From assembly GCF_025397915.1 (NCBI RefSeq), contig NZ_JALIDZ010000005.1:124001-188000 (forward strand): a DNA stretch of 64,000 nt, read 5' to 3'. Positions 41,525 through 51,465 of this stretch are shown here, piece after piece. Under the pieces are notes generated by a model. It made no database searches. It was not told where the DNA came from and was given only the letters and a program-made list of their open reading frames with translations. Numbering within the stretch: the stretch's first letter is position 1; each line of letters starts with the position of its first letter. Made by a program: the position numbers and the translations under genes. The DNA comes from Microbaculum marinisediminis. Its GTDB lineage: Bacteria; Pseudomonadota; Alphaproteobacteria; Rhizobiales; Tepidamorphaceae.

Positions 41525-43156
41525 TTACCGGTGCTCCTCGACGTTGGCTTCCACCAGTTCCTTGGAAAACCGTTCCAGCGCGTCGATCTGGTGGGCCCAG
41601 CCGATCACCATGGGCGGTTCGGTGCGGGAGACGACCGGAAGATGCGGATTGCCGGTCTCGTCGAAGCGGCGCAGGGCAACTTCGAGGATGTCGTCGGCCT
41701 TGAGGGTCGGCGTTTCCTCGGATTCGATCTGTTGCGGCATCTCGCCGGAGGCGAGTGGGCGCATGAAGTCGGACACGCGGACGTTGCGGACGATGCGGCG
41801 GTGGGCTCCCTCGGTCAGGAACAGGCCGCGGCTTTCCAGCTGCCACTGGAAATAGGATCGGCCGTGGATCGCCCGGTTGAAGCCGTTGGCGATGGAGACG
41901 GTCAGAAGCAGCGCGATGGAGAGCGCGTAGCCGCCGGTGAGCTCGAACACGATCAGCGTCGTCGAGATCGGCGCGCCCAGCACGGCGCCGGCGACCGCGC
42001 CCATGCCGAGGATGGCATAGAGACCGTGGCTGGAGGCCATGTCCGGGAAGGCGCTGGCGGCGATCAGGCCGAAGGCGCCGCCGGTCATGGCGCCGAGATA
42101 GAGCGAGGGCGAGAAGATGCCGCCGCCGAAGCGGCTCGCCAGCGTGATGGCGGTCGCCGCGGTCTTCACCACGATCAGCGACAGCATGATCGTCAGCGGC
42201 AACTGGTGCCGCAGCGCGAGATCGGTCGCCTCGTAGCCGACGCCGAGGATCTCGGGGAAGGCCAGGCCGATGGCGCCGACCGCCAGGCCGCCGAGGACCG
42301 GGCGCAGGATTAGCGGCATCGGCGTGCGGCGGGCCAGCCAGTCGGTGCCGATCAGGCCGAACTGGAACAGGATCGCGACCAGCCCGCAGGTCAGGCCCAG
42401 CAGCGCGAAGGCCGGCACCTCCCAGTACGAGGTCACCTGATAGTGCGGCACCACGAAGGCGGGAAAATCGCCGAACCAGGTGCGCGAGATGACGGCGGCG
42501 ACCGTCGAGGCGATGACGATCGGCACGAAGGCGGTCGGTGCGAAATGGCCGAGGATGACCTCGTGGGCGAACAGGACGCCGGCGATGGGAGCGTTGAACG
42601 AGGCCGAGATCGCCGCGGCGACGCCGCAGCCGAGCAGCGTGCGGCGCGCCGCCATCGGCAGGCTGAGCAGGCGCGTGAGGGCGGCGGCGAGCGAGGCACC
42701 GAGATGGACGACGGGCCCCTCGCGCCCGGCGCTGGCCCCGGTTCCCAGCGACAGCGCGGAGATGAAGGCGCTGCCGAGGCCGACGCGCATGGTCAGCTGG
42801 TGCGAGGGCAGGGCGCGCGCCTCGATGACGTCGGCGACGACCTCGACGCGTTTCCCGGGCATGAAATACTGGAGCAGCAGCCCGACGATCAGGCCGCCGG
42901 CGGCAGGCGCGAGCAGCACCATCCACCACGGCGCGGCGCGGGCGGCGGTGGCGACGTGCTCGCTCATGGTGCCGAGCCACGGCAGCTGGAAGACGGCGAT
43001 GCCGAGCCGGAAGAGGATGGCGCCGACGGCCGCCGCGACGCCGACGACGATCGCCGTCAGCCAGACGACTGGCTGGCGTGAACCGATGAAGACGCGCACA
43101 TTCGGAGCGATCCAGTCGCCGACCAGGCCGATACCGCGACGCAACAGACCGATCAT
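41525..43156 (-). CDS. ClC-family chloride channel/antiporter with CBS domains
   Basis: A 543-residue protein: about ten to twelve ClC helices to residue ~420, then a cytoplasmic CBS pair (VSDFMRPLASGEMPQ, ..TLKADDILEVALRRF). The anion filter region reads GTGASAGREGPVVHLGAS. It keeps the gating-Glu segment GREGP but has an atypical GTGAS in place of GSGIP. The Tyr-bearing region is GGGIFSPSLYLGA. Divergent from a second ClC gene. Confidence 0.87.
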   Translation of the reverse strand: MIGLLRRGIGLVGDWIAPNVRVFIGSRQPVVWLTAIVVGVAAAVGAILFRLGIAVFQLPWLGTMSEHVATAARAAPWWMVLLAPAAGGLIVGLLLQYFMPGKRVEVVADVIEARALPSHQLTMRVGLGSAFISALSLGTGASAGREGPVVHLGASLAAALTRLLSLPMAARRTLLGCGVAAAISASFNAPIAGVLFAHEVILGHFAPTAFVPIVIASTVAAVISRTWFGDFPAFVVPHYQVTSYWEVPAFALLGLTCGLVAILFQFGLIGTDWLARRTPMPLILRPVLGGLAVGAIGLAFPEILGVGYEATDLALRHQLPLTIMLSLIVVKTAATAITLASRFGGGIFSPSLYLGAMTGGAFGLIAASAFPDMASSHGLYAILGMGAVAGAVLGAPISTTLIVFELTGGYALSIALLLTVSIANGFNRAIHGRSYFQWQLESRGLFLTEGAHRRIVRNVRVSDFMRPLASGEMPQQIESEETPTLKADDILEVALRRFDETGNPHLPVVSRTEPPMVIGWAHQIDALERFSKELVEANVEEHR

Positions 43157-43422
43157 CCGGCCAAATTCCCCGCCGATATTCGTTTTCGATTTTCAAGACA
43201 TACGCTGCTATGCGGATTCGTGCGAGGCCGCGGCCGGGAATCCCCAAAAAGCGCGGTTCGGGCGCCGTTTCAGCGTCTTCGGGCCGATGCGATGCGCGAA
43301 TGCAGGGGACGCGGCGCCGGTCCGCAAGCCGCCCGTGCTTGGCGCTCGGGTCGAGTCGGGTAATGTTTGCGGCCAGTATTCGCGTGGCAGAGGCCGCGCG
43401 TTTTCGGGCAGGGGACGGCCGG

Positions 43423-44760
43423 GTGGCGAAGAAGCAAGGCGAAACGCGGCGCACGGAGGGGCGTTTCTTTCTGCTCGCCGCACTTGTCGGCATCGGCGCC
43501 GGGGTCGGCGGCACCGCGCTGCACCTGTCCGTCGACGCGCTGATGACCTGGCCGCGGCTGCTGGTCGACCAGGTCGGCAAGGGCGCGCTCGCGGTCGTGC
43601 TGGCGGCCCTGATCACGGCCCTGATGGTTGTTCTGTCGGCGGCGATCGTGCGCCGGTACGCCCCGGAAGCCGCCGGCAGCGGCGTTCAGGAGGTCGAGGG
43701 TGCGCTGGAAGGCCTGCGGCCGCTGCGCTGGCGCAGGGTGCTGCCGGTCAAGTTCGTCGCCGGCGTGCTGTCGCTGTCCTCCGGTCTCGTGTTGGGCCGC
43801 GAAGGCCCCACCATCCATATCGGCGCGTCCATCGCCGCGGCGGTGTCGGACTGGCGCAGGCTGGGCAAGCTCGAGCGCAACGGGCTGATCGCCGCCGGGG
43901 CCGCGGCGGGGCTCGCGGCCGCCTTCAACGCGCCGCTCGCCTCGGTGCTGTTCGTCATCGAGGAGACCCGGCGGCAGTTTCCCTACACCTTCAAGACCTA
44001 CATGGGCGTCACCATCGCGTGCGTCCTGTCGGCCTTCGTGACCGAGGACATCGCCGGGGTCGGACCGGATCTCGATATCGCGGTGGCCGCGGTGCCGCTG
44101 TGGAGCCTGACCGCCTTCCTGGGGCTCGGTCTGGTCATCGGCGCGCTCGGCGTTTTGTTCAACTTCCTGGTGCTCAGGGGCCTCAATCTCGCCGCGGCCA
44201 TCGGCGCGCGCGCGCCCCACGCGGTGCCGATCGGCGTCGGGCTCGTGATCGGGGCGCTGGTCATCGTGCTGCCCGAGGCGACGATGGGCCACGAGGAACT
44301 CATCCTCGAGTTGGTCGCGGCCAAGAACGGCGCGATACTGCTGCTCGCCGTCGTCGCGGTGCGGCTGATCACCTCCGTGGCGAGCTATTCGTCCGGCGTG
44401 CCCGGCGGCATCTTCGCGCCGATCCTGACGCTCGCCGCCTGCACGGGACTGGCCTTCGGCGGCGTGCTCGGCACGGTTCTGCCGGACTTCGGGCCGGTCT
44501 CGGTCGCCCTTGCCGTCGCCGCGATGGGGGGACTGTTCACCGCCTCCGTCCGTGCGCCGCTGGTCGGCGTCGTGCTGACGCTGGAACTCACCGGCGCCTA
44601 CGAGATCCTGCTGCCCGTGCTGGTGACGTGCCTGGTCGCCAACGTCACGGCGGAATGGCTCGGCGGCCGGCCGATCTACGAGCAGCTTCTCGACCGCACG
44701 CTGAAGCGGGCGGGGATCGAACGCACCAGACCGGAACGCGAGACGAGCGGCCTCGCGTGA
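43423..44760 (+). CDS. ClC-family H+/Cl- antiporter, ClcA-like
   Basis: A ClC protein without CBS domains, about 445 residues from the GTG at 43423. It has canonical filter elements GSGVQEVEGALEG, GREGPTIHIGAS (external gate Glu) and GGIFAPIL. The GTG is preferred because GGGGAC precedes it and the protein then starts KKQGETRRTEGRFFLLAALVG; an ATG at 43363 would add 20 residues. It could exchange H+ for Cl- in acid resistance. It diverges from the CBS-bearing paralogue, with about 270 bases between them. Confidence 0.85.
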   Translation: MAKKQGETRRTEGRFFLLAALVGIGAGVGGTALHLSVDALMTWPRLLVDQVGKGALAVVLAALITALMVVLSAAIVRRYAPEAAGSGVQEVEGALEGLRPLRWRRVLPVKFVAGVLSLSSGLVLGREGPTIHIGASIAAAVSDWRRLGKLERNGLIAAGAAAGLAAAFNAPLASVLFVIEETRRQFPYTFKTYMGVTIACVLSAFVTEDIAGVGPDLDIAVAAVPLWSLTAFLGLGLVIGALGVLFNFLVLRGLNLAAAIGARAPHAVPIGVGLVIGALVIVLPEATMGHEELILELVAAKNGAILLLAVVAVRLITSVASYSSGVPGGIFAPILTLAACTGLAFGGVLGTVLPDFGPVSVALAVAAMGGLFTASVRAPLVGVVLTLELTGAYEILLPVLVTCLVANVTAEWLGGRPIYEQLLDRTLKRAGIERTRPERETSGLA

Positions 44761-44764
44761 ACGC

Positions 44765-45265
44765 CTAGCGCCGGATCTTCATCACCCGGCCGACCTGCGG
44801 CGGGACCGGCAGCCCGGCATGGGCGGTCTGCATCGCCTGAAGGCGTTCCAGCACATCGTCCGGCCACCGGGCCGCCTTTCTGGCGGTCATGTCGACATGC
44901 AGCGACATCTGTTCCAGCGTGGCGGCGGTCCAGCCCTCCTCGGCATGCACCAGTTCCTCGAAGAAATGGGCGCGCTTGCCGTCGTGGTCGAGCAGCCGCA
45001 GGCGGACGCGGACCGGATCGTCGAGCCCGATCTCGCGCAGGTAGCAGACATGCGCCTCGACGGTGAAGAAGGACGCCTGGCGGGTCTTCATGTACTCCTC
45101 GCTCAGGCCGAGCAGCAGGACCGCCTGGTCGATGCCGCGGTCGAACAGGACATGATAGTAGGCCATGTTCAGGTGGCCGTTGTAGTCGATCCATTCCGGC
45201 TGGACGGTCATGACCGTCGAGACGAACGGGGTGGGCATCGGGGTATCGGCTGGGATATCGGGCAT
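44765..45265 (-). CDS. Hot-dog fold thioesterase
   Basis: A 166-residue 4HBT-type acyl-CoA thioesterase. It has the motif EWIDYNGHLNMAYYHVLFDRGID (catalytic Asp region) and EAHVCYLREIGLDDPVRVR. It resembles thioesterases of carnitine and betainyl-CoA metabolism. The ATG at 45265 matches the domain start. The gene is convergent with the ClC gene (4-base gap) and divergent from the oxidase. Confidence 0.83.
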   Translation of the reverse strand: MPDIPADTPMPTPFVSTVMTVQPEWIDYNGHLNMAYYHVLFDRGIDQAVLLLGLSEEYMKTRQASFFTVEAHVCYLREIGLDDPVRVRLRLLDHDGKRAHFFEELVHAEEGWTAATLEQMSLHVDMTARKAARWPDDVLERLQAMQTAHAGLPVPPQVGRVMKIRR

Positions 45266-45416
45266 TGCTCGTTCCAATGGGCCGCGGTTCGGTCCGGCTA
45301 TGCCGTTTTGCGAACCGGGGCATTCTGCTAGTGTGCGGCGAACATTAACGGTTTTCGCCCCGTACGGAAGAGTGTGCACGGCGTGAAAACCCGCGAAATC
45401 GCCTGAAAGGACGCGA

Positions 45417-46823
45417 ATGTCGGGTACGGTGCAGTGGGGTGTGAGGGAAGCCGGCGATCTCGGCGCGGCTCTGGCGGCGTTGTCCGGCCGGTTCCATAAC
45501 CGGCTGAGCACGGCGCAGGCGGTGCGCGAGCAGCACGGGCACACCACCACCTGGCACGACAACATGCCCCCGGACGCCGTCGTCTTCGCCCAATCGACCG
45601 AGGACGTGGTCGATGTGGTGAAGATCTGCGCCGAACATCGCGTTCCGATCATTCCCTTCGGCACGGGAACGTCGCTCGAAGGCCAGGTAAACGCGCCGTA
45701 TGGCGGCATATCGATCGATCTCAGCCAGATGGACCAGGTGCTCGACGTCCATGCCGAGGACCTCGACTGCGTGGTCCAGCCCGGCGTCACCCGCAAGCGG
45801 CTCAACGAGGAACTGCGGGCCACCGGGCTGTTCTTCCCGATCGATCCCGGTGCGGACGCCAGCATCGGCGGTATGGTCGGCACGCGCGCGTCCGGCACCA
45901 ACGCCGTGCGCTACGGCACCATGAAGGACAACGTGCTGGCGCTGAAGGCGGTGATGGCAGACGGCTCGGTGATCCATACCGGCACGCGGGCGAAGAAGTC
46001 CTCGGCGGGCTACGACCTGACCAGGCTCCTCGTCGGCTCGGAAGGCACGCTCGGCATCGTCACCGAGATCACGTTGAAACTGCACGGCATTCCCGAGGCG
46101 GTCGCCGGCGGCGTCTGCCCGTTCCAGACGCTCGAGGACGCCTGCAACGCGGTGATCGCGACCATCCAGTCGGGCATCCCGGTCGCCAGGATCGAGTTGC
46201 TCGACGATTTGCAGGTGCGCGCCTCCAACGCCTATTCCAAGCTGGAGCTGCGCGAGGTTCCCACGCTGTTCCTGGAGTTCCACGGCACCGAGGCCGGCGT
46301 GAAGGAGCAGTCCGAGCTGTTCGGCGAGATCGCCGAGGATCTCGGCGGCGGGCCGTTCGAATGGGCCGACGACCCCGACGTGCGCGCCCGGCTGTGGCAG
46401 GCGCGGCACGATGCCTATTTCGCCGACCTGTACCTTCGGCCCGGCGTCGACGGCGTCGCCACCGACGTGTGCGTGCCAATCTCGCGCCTTGCCGAATGCA
46501 TTCTGGCGACCAAGGCCGATATCGACCGGCTCGGGCTGGTGGCGCCGATCGTCGGCCATGTCGGCGACGGCAATTTCCACGTCTCGGTGATGGTCGACAT
46601 GGACGACAAGGCCGAGGTCGCGCGGGTCGAGTCCTTCATGGAGGCGCTGGTCGAGCGCGCCATCGCCATGGACGGCACCTGCACCGGCGAGCACGGTGTC
46701 GGTCACGGCAAGACGAAGTATCTCGATGCGGAACTCGGCGGCGCCGTCGACGTGATGAAGACGATCAAAAAGGCGCTCGATCCACTGAATATTCTGAACC
46801 CTGGGAAAATTGTCCGCATATAG
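45417..46823 (+). CDS. FAD-linked oxidase, D-lactate/glycolate dehydrogenase type
   Basis: A 468-residue flavoprotein of the PCMH-fold GlcD/LDHD group. The FAD-binding part is IPFGTGTSLEGQ, then PGADASIGGMVGTRASGTNAVRYGTM and SSAGYDLTRLLVGSEGTLGIVTEITL. C-terminal catalytic histidines lie in GHVGDGNFHVS and GEHGVGHGK. It oxidises a 2-hydroxy acid and passes electrons to a quinone or cytochrome. D-lactate is the most likely substrate, but others are possible. Confidence 0.88.
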   Translation: MSGTVQWGVREAGDLGAALAALSGRFHNRLSTAQAVREQHGHTTTWHDNMPPDAVVFAQSTEDVVDVVKICAEHRVPIIPFGTGTSLEGQVNAPYGGISIDLSQMDQVLDVHAEDLDCVVQPGVTRKRLNEELRATGLFFPIDPGADASIGGMVGTRASGTNAVRYGTMKDNVLALKAVMADGSVIHTGTRAKKSSAGYDLTRLLVGSEGTLGIVTEITLKLHGIPEAVAGGVCPFQTLEDACNAVIATIQSGIPVARIELLDDLQVRASNAYSKLELREVPTLFLEFHGTEAGVKEQSELFGEIAEDLGGGPFEWADDPDVRARLWQARHDAYFADLYLRPGVDGVATDVCVPISRLAECILATKADIDRLGLVAPIVGHVGDGNFHVSVMVDMDDKAEVARVESFMEALVERAIAMDGTCTGEHGVGHGKTKYLDAELGGAVDVMKTIKKALDPLNILNPGKIVRI

Positions 46824-46907
46824 TAGCCGTTTAGAGGCAATGGGAGGCGCGATGTCGCCTTGGCGGCGGCACCGTGTCTTCGCTGTCGGAAAACGGGATA
46901 GGGCCAG

Positions 46908-49900
46908 GTGAACTCGTTCCTGCTATCGCTGGGAATTGCCGTCGCGCTCATCCTGATCGCGGCGTTCGGCGCGCCGTTCTTTATCGACTGGTCGAGCTAC
47001 CGGACCTATTTCGAAACGCGCGCCACCGAAATGATCGGCCGGCCGGTCGTTTTCGAGGGCGATCTGAACGTTCGCATCGTGCCGTTCCCCAGCCTGACCG
47101 CCGACGGCGTGCGGATCGGCGGGCCGGGCTCCGGCGAGGGCATCGAGCGCATCGACGTGCGCGCCGGCCTGACGCCGCTTCTGAGCGGCGAGCTGGACAT
47201 CACCGACCTCATCCTCGAGCGGCCCCGTGCCGTGCTGCGCATCGACGGGGCGGGCCGCATCGCCTGGGGCGAGGCCGGCGACCTGATGACGCCGCCGGTC
47301 GATCCCGACCGCGTCGCCATCAAGCGCTTCGAGATCGTCGAGGGCGAATTCGCCGTCGAGGACGCGCGTTCGGGCGAGACGCAGATGCTGACCGGCGTCA
47401 ACCTGAGCGGTTCGGCGACGTCGCTACTCGGGCCGGTCAAGGTGGAGGGCGGCGGCGTCCTGAACGGCGAGCGCTACACGGTCCGGGTCGCGACGGGCCG
47501 CGTCACCGAAGACGGCAGCGGCATGCGGATCAAGGCGTCGATCCTGCCGGCCGCCAGGCCGATGGCGGTGGAGCTCGACGGCGCGCTGCTGCGCATCGAG
47601 GACGTCCTCGCCTTCGACGGGCGGCTGATCATGGAACGCCCGGCGCCGGATCCGGATACCGCGACATGGCGGATGGACGGCCGGCTGACCGCGTCTGCCG
47701 AGCAGTTGGTGCTGGAGGACCTGTCGGTCCGACTCGGGACTGAGACGCAGAACGTGTCGCTTGCCGGCGCGGCCAACGTCCGGCTTGGTGCCGATCCCCG
47801 TTTTGACGCGGTGATCTCGGCGCGGCAGGTCGATCTCGACCGGGCGTTCGGGGCCGGGCCGGACAGTCCGGTCAGCCCGAGCCAGGCGATCGCCCGGCTC
47901 GGCGCGCTGCTCGATCCGGACATCTTTCCGCTGCCGGGCCATCTCGCCCTCGATGTGGAGTCGACCGTGCTCTCCGGCGGGCTGCTCGAGGGCCTGTCCA
48001 TCGACCTGGAGGTCGACGCGGCGACGTGGTCGCTCGAGCGGGCGACCGTATCGGCACCGGGGCGCACCAGCCTCGGGCTGGCCGGAACCATCGGCTTCGG
48101 CGGCGAGGCGCCGGTGTTCGACGGCGCCGCCCGCCTTTCGACCGATCAGGCGACGGTCTTCGCCAACTGGGTGTTCGGGCCGCAGGCGCGGCTGCCCGGC
48201 TTCGCCATCCCCGCCGGCGACCTGGACGCATCCGGCCAGCTGCGCATCGACGGCGCCGGCATGATGTTCGACCGCGCCGAGGTGCGCACCGGCGACTCCC
48301 GCATCGAGGGCTCGATCGGCTACCGCGCGCCGACTTCCGGATCGCGCGGGGCGGTGGCGCTGTCGCTGACGGCGGACGAGCTGGACCTCAGCAAGCGCGG
48401 GGCGCGGCCCTTGCGCGACGAGATCACGGTGGCCGGCGCGGTCGAGGCGCTTCTGTCGGGGGTCGACCTGGAACTGGAACTCGGCGTCGGCAATCTGGCG
48501 GTCGACACGATCCAGGCGCGCGACGTGCTGGTCTCCGGCCGGGTCTCGGAAGGCGACATGCGCTTCGACCGGCTCGAGATCGGCGATATCGGCGGGGCCA
48601 GGCTGGCCGGCGGTGGCGAGATCCGCAGCTATGCCAAGGCGCCCGACGGCACTCTCGGTCTCGAGGTTTCGGCGGGATCGCTCACCGGCGTCGTCGCGGC
48701 GCTGCGCGCTCTGGACCTGCCCGCGCTCGCCGACGCCTTGGACGAACGGGCGCAATCGCTGGTCCCCGCCGCTGTGACGGTCGACCTGTCGGCGACGCGG
48801 ACGGAGACCGGCAGCAGGGGCACGCTGACGCTTGCCGGGACGCTCGACGGCAGCCGGCTCGACGGCAGCTTCGGCTATGACGGCGCGATCGACGATCTCG
48901 GCGCGGCGGCGATCACCGTCGCCGTCGACGCCGCCAATCCGGACGGGGCCGGGCTCGCCCGGCAGATCGGACTGATTGCGACGGAGGCCGGAGCCGTACC
49001 GGGCAGGATATCGCTGGCGGCGAAGGGCCGGCCGCGCGACGCGGTGACCTTCACGCTGGAAACGGCCGGAATCGGCATCGACGGCACAGCCGAAGGAAGC
49101 GCGCGCTGGCCGCGCGCGGGCGGCAAGGAGATCACGGCGGAAATCGGGATCGGCATCGCCAATGCGGAAGCGATGCTGGCGCTCGCCGGTATCGCCGTGC
49201 CACCGGATGGCGGCACGGCGCTGCGGGTCGACGGCACCCTGTCGGTGACGGATGACATCTGGCGGATGTCGGGCCTGACGATCGGCCATGGCGGCGATCC
49301 GGTCACCGGGGCGCTGACGGTGGACCTGGGCGGAGCGGAGCGGATCGTCGGCGGCAGGCTCGAAACCGCCCGCATCGATCTCGCCTGGCTGCTCGGGGCG
49401 CTGGTCGGCGCCGATGCCGTGCAGTTTCCGGACGCTGCCTACGGCGATCCCGCCTGGCCGTCCATGGCGCTGATCCCGGCGCGCAAGCCCGGCTGGCGCG
49501 GTCGGATCGAACTTCACACGCCCGAGTTCACGCTGTTCGACGATCTCGCTCTCAAGGGGGCGGAGACGATCTTCAGCTTCGATGCGCGGCGCGTGTCGCT
49601 CGAGACCCTCAGGGGCGATCTGGTCGGCGGACGTCTGGTCGCCGGGTTCGACCTGACGGAGGCCGACGGCGTCGCCGTGCTGTCCGGCCGGGCCGAGCTC
49701 GCCGACGGGCGCCTGGAGGAAATCGTCTGGAAGGAGCGCGGCAGGGCGGTGGCGACCGGCGCCGTGTCCGCCGGCGTCGAGTTCGACGGGCGCGGCCGCA
49801 GCCTCGCCGCCATCGTGGCGTCGCTGTCGGGCACCGGCTCGTTCAAGGTCACAGACGGCGCGCTGCGGCGGTTCAACCCGAATGCCTTCGACCAGATCGT

Positions 49901-50969
49901 CAGCGCCGCCGACGCCGGGCTCGATCTTACCGAGGACCGCGTTCGCCAGACCTTCGCGGCCCACCTGGATTCCGGCAGCCTGCCGTTCGAGACGCTGGAA
50001 GGCGCGTTCTCGATCACCTCCGGCATCCTGAGGGCGAGCACCATCCGCATCGATGCCGAGGCGCTGACGTCCTTCGCCTCGGCAACGGTCGATCTGCCCG
50101 TGCTCGGGCTCGATTCCGAATGGACGCTGCGGACCGACGCCGAGGAGGAGGGCGGGCGCAGCCGCGAGGTCGGCGTCGTGTTCGCCGGGCCGATCGACGC
50201 GCCGACGCGCCAGATCGACGTCAGTCCGCTGCTCGGCTACCTGACCGTGCGCGCCTTCGAACAGGAGGTCGAACGGCTGGAGACGCTGCAGTCGGAAATT
50301 CTCGAGCGGCAGAAGCTCGGCCGCGAGCTCATCCGCCAGGGCGAGGAGCGCGCGCGCCGGGCCCGGGAGAGCCAGGAACGGGCGCGCCAGGAGCAGGACC
50401 GCCAGGAACGCGACCGCCAGGAACGTGAGCGTCAGAAACGCGAGCGCGAAGAGGAGGAAGCCAAGCGGCGGGCGGCGGAAGAGGCCGCCGCGGAGGACGC
50501 CAGGCGGCAGGCGGAGGAAGCGGCCCGTCGCCGGGCCCGGGAGCAGGCGCAGCCGCCGGCGAGTCCGCAGGCGCCCCCGCCGGTGAGGCCGCCGTCGCCC
50601 CTGCCGCAGATGGAGTCGCAAGGCGGTCCTGTCGGCATCGAGGACACGAGCGAACTGCAGCGCCGCATCGAGGAGATCCTGCGCGAGGTGCCCTCGGAGC
50701 GGGACGGCGACCTGCCGGTCGGCGGTGCCATCGCGCGCGAGCCGGTCGCGCCTCCGGCCCCCGCGCCCGGCACGACGACTCCCGCGCCCGGCACGCCGGC
50801 GCCCCCGCTCGGGGAACCGCTGGTGATCTCGCCGCAGCCGGGCCGGCCCCAGGCGGCCCCTTCCCAGATCGGGCCTACCCAGATCGTGCCGCCGCAGACC
50901 ATCATCCGCGAGACGCCGGAGCCGTTGGTGGAAAATCCGGTGGAGCCGGACGACAGGGTCTTCCGCTAG
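46908..50969 (+). CDS. Very large AsmA-family protein with charged repeat tail
   Basis: A 1353-residue protein anchored by an N-terminal helix (residues 5-27). A long AsmA/AsmA-like beta-rich body follows; family members bridge the envelope and move lipids or affect outer-membrane assembly. Residues about 1120-1205 are an Arg/Glu/Gln-rich coiled coil with QERDRQER-type repeats. The last ~150 are Pro-rich. It begins with GTG at 46908, and its stop overlaps the convergent RHH gene by 4 bases. Confidence 0.85.
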   Translation: MNSFLLSLGIAVALILIAAFGAPFFIDWSSYRTYFETRATEMIGRPVVFEGDLNVRIVPFPSLTADGVRIGGPGSGEGIERIDVRAGLTPLLSGELDITDLILERPRAVLRIDGAGRIAWGEAGDLMTPPVDPDRVAIKRFEIVEGEFAVEDARSGETQMLTGVNLSGSATSLLGPVKVEGGGVLNGERYTVRVATGRVTEDGSGMRIKASILPAARPMAVELDGALLRIEDVLAFDGRLIMERPAPDPDTATWRMDGRLTASAEQLVLEDLSVRLGTETQNVSLAGAANVRLGADPRFDAVISARQVDLDRAFGAGPDSPVSPSQAIARLGALLDPDIFPLPGHLALDVESTVLSGGLLEGLSIDLEVDAATWSLERATVSAPGRTSLGLAGTIGFGGEAPVFDGAARLSTDQATVFANWVFGPQARLPGFAIPAGDLDASGQLRIDGAGMMFDRAEVRTGDSRIEGSIGYRAPTSGSRGAVALSLTADELDLSKRGARPLRDEITVAGAVEALLSGVDLELELGVGNLAVDTIQARDVLVSGRVSEGDMRFDRLEIGDIGGARLAGGGEIRSYAKAPDGTLGLEVSAGSLTGVVAALRALDLPALADALDERAQSLVPAAVTVDLSATRTETGSRGTLTLAGTLDGSRLDGSFGYDGAIDDLGAAAITVAVDAANPDGAGLARQIGLIATEAGAVPGRISLAAKGRPRDAVTFTLETAGIGIDGTAEGSARWPRAGGKEITAEIGIGIANAEAMLALAGIAVPPDGGTALRVDGTLSVTDDIWRMSGLTIGHGGDPVTGALTVDLGGAERIVGGRLETARIDLAWLLGALVGADAVQFPDAAYGDPAWPSMALIPARKPGWRGRIELHTPEFTLFDDLALKGAETIFSFDARRVSLETLRGDLVGGRLVAGFDLTEADGVAVLSGRAELADGRLEEIVWKERGRAVATGAVSAGVEFDGRGRSLAAIVASLSGTGSFKVTDGALRRFNPNAFDQIVSAADAGLDLTEDRVRQTFAAHLDSGSLPFETLEGAFSITSGILRASTIRIDAEALTSFASATVDLPVLGLDSEWTLRTDAEEEGGRSREVGVVFAGPIDAPTRQIDVSPLLGYLTVRAFEQEVERLETLQSEILERQKLGRELIRQGEERARRARESQERARQEQDRQERDRQERERQKREREEEEAKRRAAEEAAAEDARRQAEEAARRRAREQAQPPASPQAPPPVRPPSPLPQMESQGGPVGIEDTSELQRRIEEILREVPSERDGDLPVGGAIAREPVAPPAPAPGTTTPAPGTPAPPLGEPLVISPQPGRPQAAPSQIGPTQIVPPQTIIRETPEPLVENPVEPDDRVFR

Positions 50970-51211
50970 ACCCGTTCCGGCCCGCGCCTGTCGCGGAAAT
51001 AGGCGAGCACATGGACGCGGATCGCGGCCGACAGGCCGCGCGGGCCGCGGTTTTCGTCGATCTCGGCGATCAGGCTGGACACCGACATGCCGCGCTCGCC
51101 GGCGATGTCGCCGAGTGCCTGCCAGAATTCGTCTTCCAGGGAAACGCTGGTGCGGTGGCCGGCGACGGTGACCGAGCGCTTGCGGTCGTCGGCAGGCTCC
51201 CGGGCGCTCAT
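50966..51211 (-). CDS. Ribbon-helix-helix domain protein
   Basis: An 81-residue protein with an RHH DNA-binding motif (RTSVSLEDEFWQALGDIAGERGMSVSSLIAEID). Such RHH proteins are conserved beside fumC in this order. Target unknown. It starts at an ATGA overlapping the stop of the upstream DUF4169 gene. Confidence 0.85.
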   Translation of the reverse strand: MSAREPADDRKRSVTVAGHRTSVSLEDEFWQALGDIAGERGMSVSSLIAEIDENRGPRGLSAAIRVHVLAYFRDRRGPERV

Positions 51212-51396
51212 TCGGCCTCGTCGTCGGTCAGGCGATGGCCGGCGAGATCGCGGGCGGCCTTGTCGGCGCGCGCCTTGTCCAACGCCTTGTCCGCCTTCGG
51301 GCGTCCGAATTTCGCGCGGTTCTCGGTGGCCCGCGCCTGCTTGTCGGCGCGGGCCTTCTTCTTGCGGGCCTTATTCAGATTGACGATGTCAGCCAT
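51208..51396 (-). CDS. DUF4169 protein
   Basis: A 62-residue, strongly basic, Lys/Ala/Arg-rich helical protein (MADIVNLNKARKKKARADKQ). It is of the DUF4169 family found only in alphaproteobacteria. Function unknown. It is coupled to the RHH gene and lies downstream of fumC on the same strand. Confidence 0.85.
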   Translation of the reverse strand: MADIVNLNKARKKKARADKQARATENRAKFGRPKADKALDKARADKAARDLAGHRLTDDEAE

Positions 51397-51465
51397 GGGC
51401 CTGCTGCCGTCCAATCCAATGCCACGGGGGCGAGGGGTGTCGCCGTCCCTGTCAGTTCGTCCCGA

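Noticed and set aside
47424-50621. A 1065-codon minus-strand frame
   Set aside because: It is antisense to the AsmA gene, has high-GC artefact composition (Arg/Ala/Asp/Gly) and no recognisable domain.
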